From the NCBI GenBank assembly GCA_025716815.1, contig JAIXMN010000026.1, positions 124,001 to 188,000 of the forward strand: a stretch of DNA of 64,000 nucleotides. The letters are read 5' to 3'. The DNA is from Dichotomocladium elegans (Eukaryota > Mucoromycota > Mucoromycetes > Mucorales > Lichtheimiaceae). How positions within the stretch are numbered: the stretch's first letter is position 1; each line of letters begins with the position of its first letter. The notes beneath the pieces were generated by a model that ran no database searches, was not told the DNA's origin, and saw only the letters and a program-made list of their open reading frames with translations. Of this stretch, positions 57,601 to 64,000 are shown piece by piece. The position numbers and the translations under genes were made by a program.

Positions 57601-60600
57601 AGCTAGAGGCCGCTGGGGAAAATCACGGGCTAACGATGCATCGAGAATGTCCACGCGTTTCTGCCATTGTTGGATCGTCTCATCGCGCAGAAGAACGTAG
57701 TCAGCTTCGTCGATATTGGTCTGGAGGATGCTTAGCTGCTTGAAGAGCTCGGATACCCGGTAATATTGATCCGTCGGCTCCAGGACCACCGACAGCGTGT
57801 GCAGAAATCTCGGGACATCCTCTCGTAGACGGCGCCAGCTGTCACTGATCCGTTCCTGGGTGGTCGCGATCATATCAAACTCTCTGGAAAGCACATCGTC
57901 ATGCTGCTCTTCGTCTTCGACTACCGCTGGTGTCTCGTCAAACGCAGCAACGCATTGGTCAAAGAGCGACTCGAGAACGGCATATATATTATCTTTGGTC
58001 TTATCCATCGCGCGTTCCATACCCGCCAACGTACTCACCGCGTGCTGAAGCTTGTCCATACATAACGGCGCTGACTTACCGGCCGCAATCAAGTCATCAT
58101 CGTACTTATTCAGCATTTCACACCGTTCGGCTATCCATAGTTCGCATGCCTCTGCATGCTGCTTATATAGGCTCAACTGAACCTGACACCGCGTCATGAT
58201 TTCCTTGCTCTCTAACTGCTGCTCCAGATTTGTGGCAAGCTTTTGGATATACGCACTGCGCGTCGTCACCGCATCCCTGATCACCTCGTTGATGGTCTCG
58301 TCCTGAATCTGGGCCTGCTGCCGCGCCGGATACGGGATTTCGGCGGTTTTTTCAAGGACGTCCGCCACATGCGTACGGAATATCCCGAGCCGTCTAGGAA
58401 CTTCACTGTGGCGGTCTCCTAGCATATATTCCCTAATCTCGCTAGCTTCCGCATCAAGCTCGTTGATCTTACGCATGAACTCGTTCACCATCCTGTGCTG
58501 GGTCACAGTTGCCTCAGCCATGTTCAGGTGAGTCTTGAGTCTGTCCACGGCATCTTTCAGTGCCTCGCGCTTATCGCGAACGATTTCATTATCGTGTTCC
58601 TCACGTTTGTCGTCGAGGAGAGAGCCGATTATTTCTTCATAATCCCCATAAAACCGTTTGTTTAGGCGCTTGTATTCCTCCAGTATTTGCTGATCTTGAT
58701 CCTCTTTCGCGTCAGGACTCCATCGGGCATGGGAGGTAACGAAGTTGTTCACGTCGGTCTCATGCTGAGCAACTGCGTCGAGTGCATCGTCAACGGCCGT
58801 TACCCACACCATCTGCTTCCTGGCCTCACCGAGTTCAGTAAATCGCTTAGCAAGTACGGAGCACAAACGGCGCTTCATGCGGTATAAAGAATCCATCCGC
58901 GATTCCATATGCGCAGGAATGCTGCTTTTGGATCGCTGGCAACGTACTAGGGCGTCACTAAGTTCATGATATGCTTGGTCGATTTGCACAAGTTCTTCAT
59001 TTACAAAGGAGTCTTTTTCTTGTTCGAGAGTCGCCAACCATGACTGCCAGCTGTCAATGTCTGCCTTGGTCACGGTCTTGTCCGTTTGATATAGCTGCTG
59101 GCTTGCTTCCTTCGTGATATCTTTGACCTTAGCCGCTGTTGCAAGGCACATGGTCTCCCAGTTAACACGCTTCTGGGCTGCATCAAACATGGCAGTCTGT
59201 GCTTCCATCGCATGCTTGAGTTCATCCAAGTCAAGAAGTACTTGGTCAAGCCGATGTTGTAATCCATCTTGTTGATGGTCCTCACCATTCAGCAGCTGAG
59301 CAATATTATCCTGGAGACTGTGGATATTTTGCTGCTCAAATATTTCCATTTCTGCCACGCATTTTTGATGCTTTGCTTGCTGTTCATGCAGGGACTCGAC
59401 CGCCGTCACCACGTCGATGCTTAATGGATCAATAAGCGGCTGTTGTTCAAGAGCAGCCATATGGTCGCCAATCCAATGTCTGAGCTCGTCAATCTCTGTC
59501 TGGTATAGCTCTACGAGCTGCTTGATCTTATCCGCATTCTGATGCACATTGTACGCCTTATCCAACTCGGCGAGGAGCTTCTTCAATTCAGCCCGCTGTG
59601 CTGCTAAAAATGTGTCCATCTCGCGCTGTGTCCGTTCGTGGTGGGTGTGGAGATCAAAATCTTCCCAATAACCTCCTATATCGGGCACCTGGAGCACCGG
59701 TGGCATATTGGTGTTGTCGATCAGCGCTTGCACGGTCCGCTTGAGACGCATGAGTGCATGGTGATCCGCAGTGTGAGGATCTTCGAGGTCAAGGAGCTTT
59801 TTACCCTGCTCCTTTACCTGCGCTGCCGCGTCGAGCCAGTCAACAATGGATCCCCGTTGCACAAGAGTCGCTGCTGCGTAATCCAACAGACCGCTCAGGT
59901 CTTTGTGCTTCTTATCGAGCATCTCGCTATAGCCTTCGTCTTCTTCCTCGCTGCTGGTAGTACTAGCAGTGTCTACCATCACTACACGCTCGCGGAGTGC
60001 TGCAAAATGCCATTCGTCCTCATCGCTGTTGCACTTGCCGGATGTCGTATAATGGCGAGAAGGCACAAAGGTTGCCTTACACTCGATAAAGCTCCAGAGA
60101 TCATGGACAATCGGCAACAGATGCTGATCGACTCGATTAGATGTTACCAATTCACGCTCATGTTCCTGAAGTAAACGCAAAAGGCGCTGGTAACTTTCAG
60201 CAAGTTTTTCCTCGGCATTGATGAGCGCATTTCTGTCGATATACACGTTGTTGGTCTTATCGATTTCTTCTTCGATTGCCTGAGCGCGTTCTAGAAGCCG
60301 GGAATACTCTGACCCATTGACTCTGTTCCTGATAGACTCCCAATCATCACTGTCCACATGTGCAAATGTCTTATCGCACCAGACAGTCAAGGATTCCATA
60401 TCGCGGAGGAGCACATCCGACTGCTCCTTGAGTGATAAGCGTTCGATCAAGAGCTGTTCCATGACGTACTGAAGGTCATCTATACGAGACTGCATTGTGT
60501 TTCTGATCCGATCGTTCTCTTCTTGGTTAGTTTGTGCTGTGGCGTCGTCCATCCATGCCTCGTCACAGAGGTAGGGCACTCTGGATACTTCTTCCGCGAT

Positions 60601-63600
60601 GAAATTGGACACCTTCTCTTTAAACGTTTGGACCTGATCACTATTCTCCACCGATACAGCCTCCTCCTGGAGCCGGTTCAGGCCATTTATCACATGTGTC
60701 GCGATCTGCTCCTGCTCCGCGGACCGACAGCAATATGTTACCCTTCGATCCACATCCTCCAGCGACTCCACCAGTGCACTTTGTCGCAACTCCATGTGCT
60801 CCGGCAGCGGCTCGATCTTATCCATCATCTGGTAAACATCCACCGTCTGAGCAAAGGTCTTTTGACTAAACTCATCGAGCTGCGCTCGCCATTTCTCAGT
60901 GTCCTTTGGCCGATACGGCCGTGATTTGGCTGTGCATGTTTGACGAAATGAAGCAAGCCAGGCAGTTGCCTCGGCTATCAGTAGCTCCCATTTTGTGCGA
61001 AGGCTAGCGAGATCCATCAGCTGCGTGTGCCGCTGTACCACGGTGACCAGCTGGTGATTAATTGCAATAGTGTCCTGGAGAATGGTGCGTGTGGCGTTCT
61101 TCGCAGTGTCATCTTTTGCTGGTATGTTTTGGTCGCTGTTCAGCTGTTGCATTTGATGCTCAATCGATGTAACATCATCAAACCGCTCTAGCTCCCGCCT
61201 AAGGTGGTCGTTCTCAAGAATGGCCTCGCTGTATGCCGAGCTGTCAAACTCTACTGCTGCTAACGGATGGCTGAGATCATGTTGCCGCTGCTCGAGCATG
61301 CGTATGCGGCTCCAGAGCCATTCACGGACTCGCTTCGTTTCAATGAGCCAGAAGCGGACCTGCTCGACGCTGTCACTAACTTGCTGGCATTGAGACTGGA
61401 GGTCCTCAAATCGCTGGTCAAAACGCGGCTGATAGGCGCTGTTGTCCGAAGAAAACAGGTCGTCATATTCTTGGCGGATGCCATTGAGCTTGCTCTTGAC
61501 CATGCTAACCTGCGTCTCGAGGTCCAAGAGCTTGGCGTCGTCAGCAGTGATGTCGTCTCGGATATGCGTCAGCTTATCATGGAGGGAATCCATGAGCTTG
61601 CCGAAAGAAATGCCGCGTTTGAAAAGGCTGCAATGGCGCTTAGCCTTTTTGAGTTCTTCTTGGTCGATAAGATCATACCTTGCCTGAAGGACGCTGTGTG
61701 CACCAGCGACTGCCTCTCGCACTGCAGGAAGCAAGTCGCGCAGCATGGCGCGGTAGGTCCTCCAGGTGGTATTCTCAAAATGCTGGAGGCGCGCAGAAGC
61801 ATCCGCAACTGCCTGAGTCATGGAGTCCAGCACGGCATCAGCATCTCCGTCCAGCGGGTGATGATGGGTGTAATATTTTCTCAGGATGGGTATCATAACA
61901 GCCTCATTGAGTTCCGACTGCGTCAGGGCGGCCAGCCGCGTGTAGTCGCCAATGGCCTCCTCATTTGCAACGAGGTCATTCTCAATCCGTATCAGGTCAG
62001 CCTTGGTGCTGTGTAGTGTGTCCTGGAAGTCTTTCCATTCGGCCGTTAAGTTGTCAAAGAGTTTGCCAACTTGTGACCGCTGCAGATCGGTTAACCGAAT
62101 CAGCGTTTCGTCGTCATGCTTTTGGCTGACAGGTGCCAGCATCATCAGCGTGTCCCTGGCCTCCTTTGCTGTGGCGAGATACTGGACCTCGTCGAGAGCC
62201 TGATCCTCAATGATTTCAATAGCCTCGAGGTATTCGGCAATTGCAGAAGACGAAGTGAACTCTTCAGGAATCTCGTCCAGAGTGCGCGTGTTTGTCTTGA
62301 TGAAGGATATAGCAGTCTCATGGATGGTAAGAAGCTGATCAAGGAGCGGATGAACGCCCCGAGGAAGATGGCCTGTGAGCTGCATCATCAGGCGGCTGTT
62401 GAGATCTGCCTTTATACGGGCTTTTTCTTCCTCGCCTAAAGTTGATTCGCGCTGGTGCATCATTGCCGGTCGCCGAGGCTTCCTCCGCCGTGTAGATGAC
62501 GGGATCTGCACAGGCTGGGGTGCCTCAAGTGGTGTCCTGGGATCTGCTGGCTGCACAGCGGCTGTTGGACCAGCCTCTGATGTCTTCATCGGCTGTCCAA
62601 CGAGCACTGGCGACATCTCGGTGTCTTCTTCCATTGCAGGCGGAGATTCGCATATCCTTTCATTTTCGCCTCCGTCTTTTTCAACAACATCATGGCCCAT
62701 GGCGTGTGCAATAGCCGCACGCCGTTTAGCTGTGTTTTCTCGACGCGTAGCAGGGGACTCCTCCCGCTGTGCATGAGACATGACTTTATAATACTCGCTG
62801 ATGTACATCATAATGGTGGGTTCATAGGGGTATTCGACATCGATCAGGTCCTCAGGATCAAGATAGCGTGGGATATGGAGGTATTTGTATGCAGTATCGA
62901 ATGCAAGGACGAGGAGATTGTGCCATGCGGATTTTTCGGAGAGATCCATGTTAATGTTGTAGCGTTCGGTGAGCAAGTCCGGGATTAGGGTTGTATCGTG
63001 GCGATGTAAGAGTAAACAAAAAGCAAGACCGTTGCGCCAGGACCTGGAGAAGTCCTGGATGGAGGGAATCATGTCGGCGGCAATGTAGTCTTCGAGTTGA
63101 GTCCGTACCCAGTACAGCAACGCGATTTTTGCGTCATTACTACCATGACCCTTGTTATTGGGTGGCATAGCATTATCGGCGGTGATGGTGTTTCTCCGGC
63201 CCGGTATCGATGTTGGCGGCTGTACGTGTGCTGCATTTGCGGGTGTCATCAGGGGGAGGCGATCATCTTCGTTGCGTCTTTGCGAGAGTTCCTGTGGAAC
63301 ATGTTCATCGATGCATATCTTAGATTTCCACGGCCTCAGGGAATGCAGAAACTCAAACTTACAGAGAGTGATGTTATATAATCATCGGACCCATGATCCG
63401 CAAGTATGGCGCCGATTTGGTACCTGAGCATGATAAAGAAGATCAGGGCAAGCGTCTTTTTGACATCACCATTGACAATGGCCTCATTTCCGATATCCGG
63501 CATGACATCGATGCCCTGCTGACGCTCAAGGAAGTTGAGGGCCTGCGCAACGTTTGAAAGCTGGTGAATTCGCATATTCATGCGCTCGGGCTTGGGGGCG

Positions 63601-63983
63601 TTTTGTCCGGATACCACCGAGAGAAGCTTGAGAAGTTTCTTACCGTCCTTGAGGTCAGTCTCGATCTTCGCAATGGGAGGCTCGGCCACCTTTGCAAGCT
63701 GAGAGTTGACCCACAGCGTTAACGATCGCTTCTGAATGTCATGGTAGTCGAGACCGAGATTGCGCATAGCAGCATCATCTTGTTGTATGATTGTTTTTGC
63801 TGTTGTCTGCTCGCGCAAGAAAGAAGATCCCGTACGCTTCAGGGCAGTGCCTCCTATTCCTCCTCCATTAACAGAGTACGATGCCCCTCCTCCTGTTGTT
63901 GACGGGGGCGGCGTGGAGGGTAATGATGGGCGGCTCATTTTCATGTCAGCATATATGCAAGGAATGAGAGTGCGAGAGGACAA
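54634..63983 (-). CDS. spectraplakin-like giant cytoskeletal linker (CH-CH, long coiled rod, GAS2)
   Basis: About 3,070 residues in three exons: 63983-63363, 63291 to about 54950, and about 54890-54634. The N-terminal actin-binding module has CH1 (SLTLWVNSQLAKV, IETDLKDGKKLLKLLSVVSG, ALNFLERQQGIDV) and CH2 (ALLYWVRTQLEDY, FSRSWRNGLAFCLLLHRHD, DPEDLIDVEYP). A rod of about 2,400 residues follows, with heptad-rich, Trp-containing helical segments like spectrin repeats and two Ser-rich breaks. After a Pro/Ser/Thr linker comes a GAS2 domain, YVADPKNELDVHLGKIVNDSQ...GKYWFGD...YCRILPSKVVMVRVGGGWLELTKFL, known to bind microtubules. The last exon adds a basic tail ending RTMKEYQP. The layout implies an actin-microtubule cross-linker. 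The start could also be one of two ATGs 39-45 bp downstream (MKMSRPSLP). The 8.3-kb middle exon is uninterrupted. Confidence 0.9.
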
Positions 63984-64000
63984 GCGTAGTAGTAGATATG

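Overview
This is a eukaryotic window, most likely from an early-diverging (Mucoromycota, zygomycete-type) fungus. Introns are short (about 50-90 bp) with GTAAGT-like donors, CTAAC-like branch points and TAG/CAG acceptors. Spacers are AT-rich, and the gene set is typically fungal: FET3/FTR1 iron uptake, SNW/SKIP, a Gyp2-like RabGAP and a HUL4/UBE3A-type HECT ligase. A Helitron and a CH-CH-rod-GAS2 giant protein point to a basal fungus. No rRNA, tRNA or CRISPR array was found.

Layout. 0-5.4 kb: an aldo-keto reductase (-) and the splicing factor SNW1/SKIP (+), whose reading frame is broken by one missing base. 6.3-11.8 kb: a Helitron with a multi-exon Rep-helicase gene. It has three zinc-knuckle-like motifs, HUH Rep motifs and a PIF1 helicase, and is broken once inside a coding microsatellite. 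12.2-14.1 kb: a diacylglycerol kinase (-). 14.1-19.7 kb: gene-poor, with a 19-bp tandem repeat and possible retroelement debris. 19.7-22.5 kb: a HECT E3 ligase (-). 22.7-26.6 kb: a divergent high-affinity iron uptake pair, FET3 (-) and FTR1 (+), sharing a 438-bp promoter with three ATCTGATAA sites. 26.6-31.1 kb: gene-poor, but with three more such sites. 31.2-33.3 kb: a mucin-like membrane protein. 33.5-37.1 kb: a convergent pair, an RluA/PUS9-type tRNA pseudouridine synthase (+) and an RBMS-like two-RRM protein (-). 38.3-42.9 kb: a GRAM-TBC-EF-hand RabGAP (-). 43-49.5 kb: gene-poor, with a small candidate non-autonomous element and an inverted, decayed copy of part of the next gene. 49.5-51.4 kb: an unusual fusion of a catalytically degenerate RluA pseudouridine synthase with a HemK/PrmC methyltransferase. 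51.7-54.4 kb: a small acidic repeat protein and a PQQ-type propeller. 54.6-64.0 kb: a spectraplakin-like protein of about 3,070 residues (-).

FET3 and FTR1 form one functional module, ferroxidase plus permease, and are very probably repressed by iron through a GATA factor. The other genes look like unrelated housekeeping neighbours. The best candidates for something new are the S4/RluA/HemK fusion with its inverted relic, the fungal spectraplakin-like protein, the cluster of six ATCWGATAA sites in 3.1 kb, and the hairpin-plus-T10 element at 45.5-45.66 kb. Two one-base frame breaks, both in low-complexity tracts, may be assembly errors.
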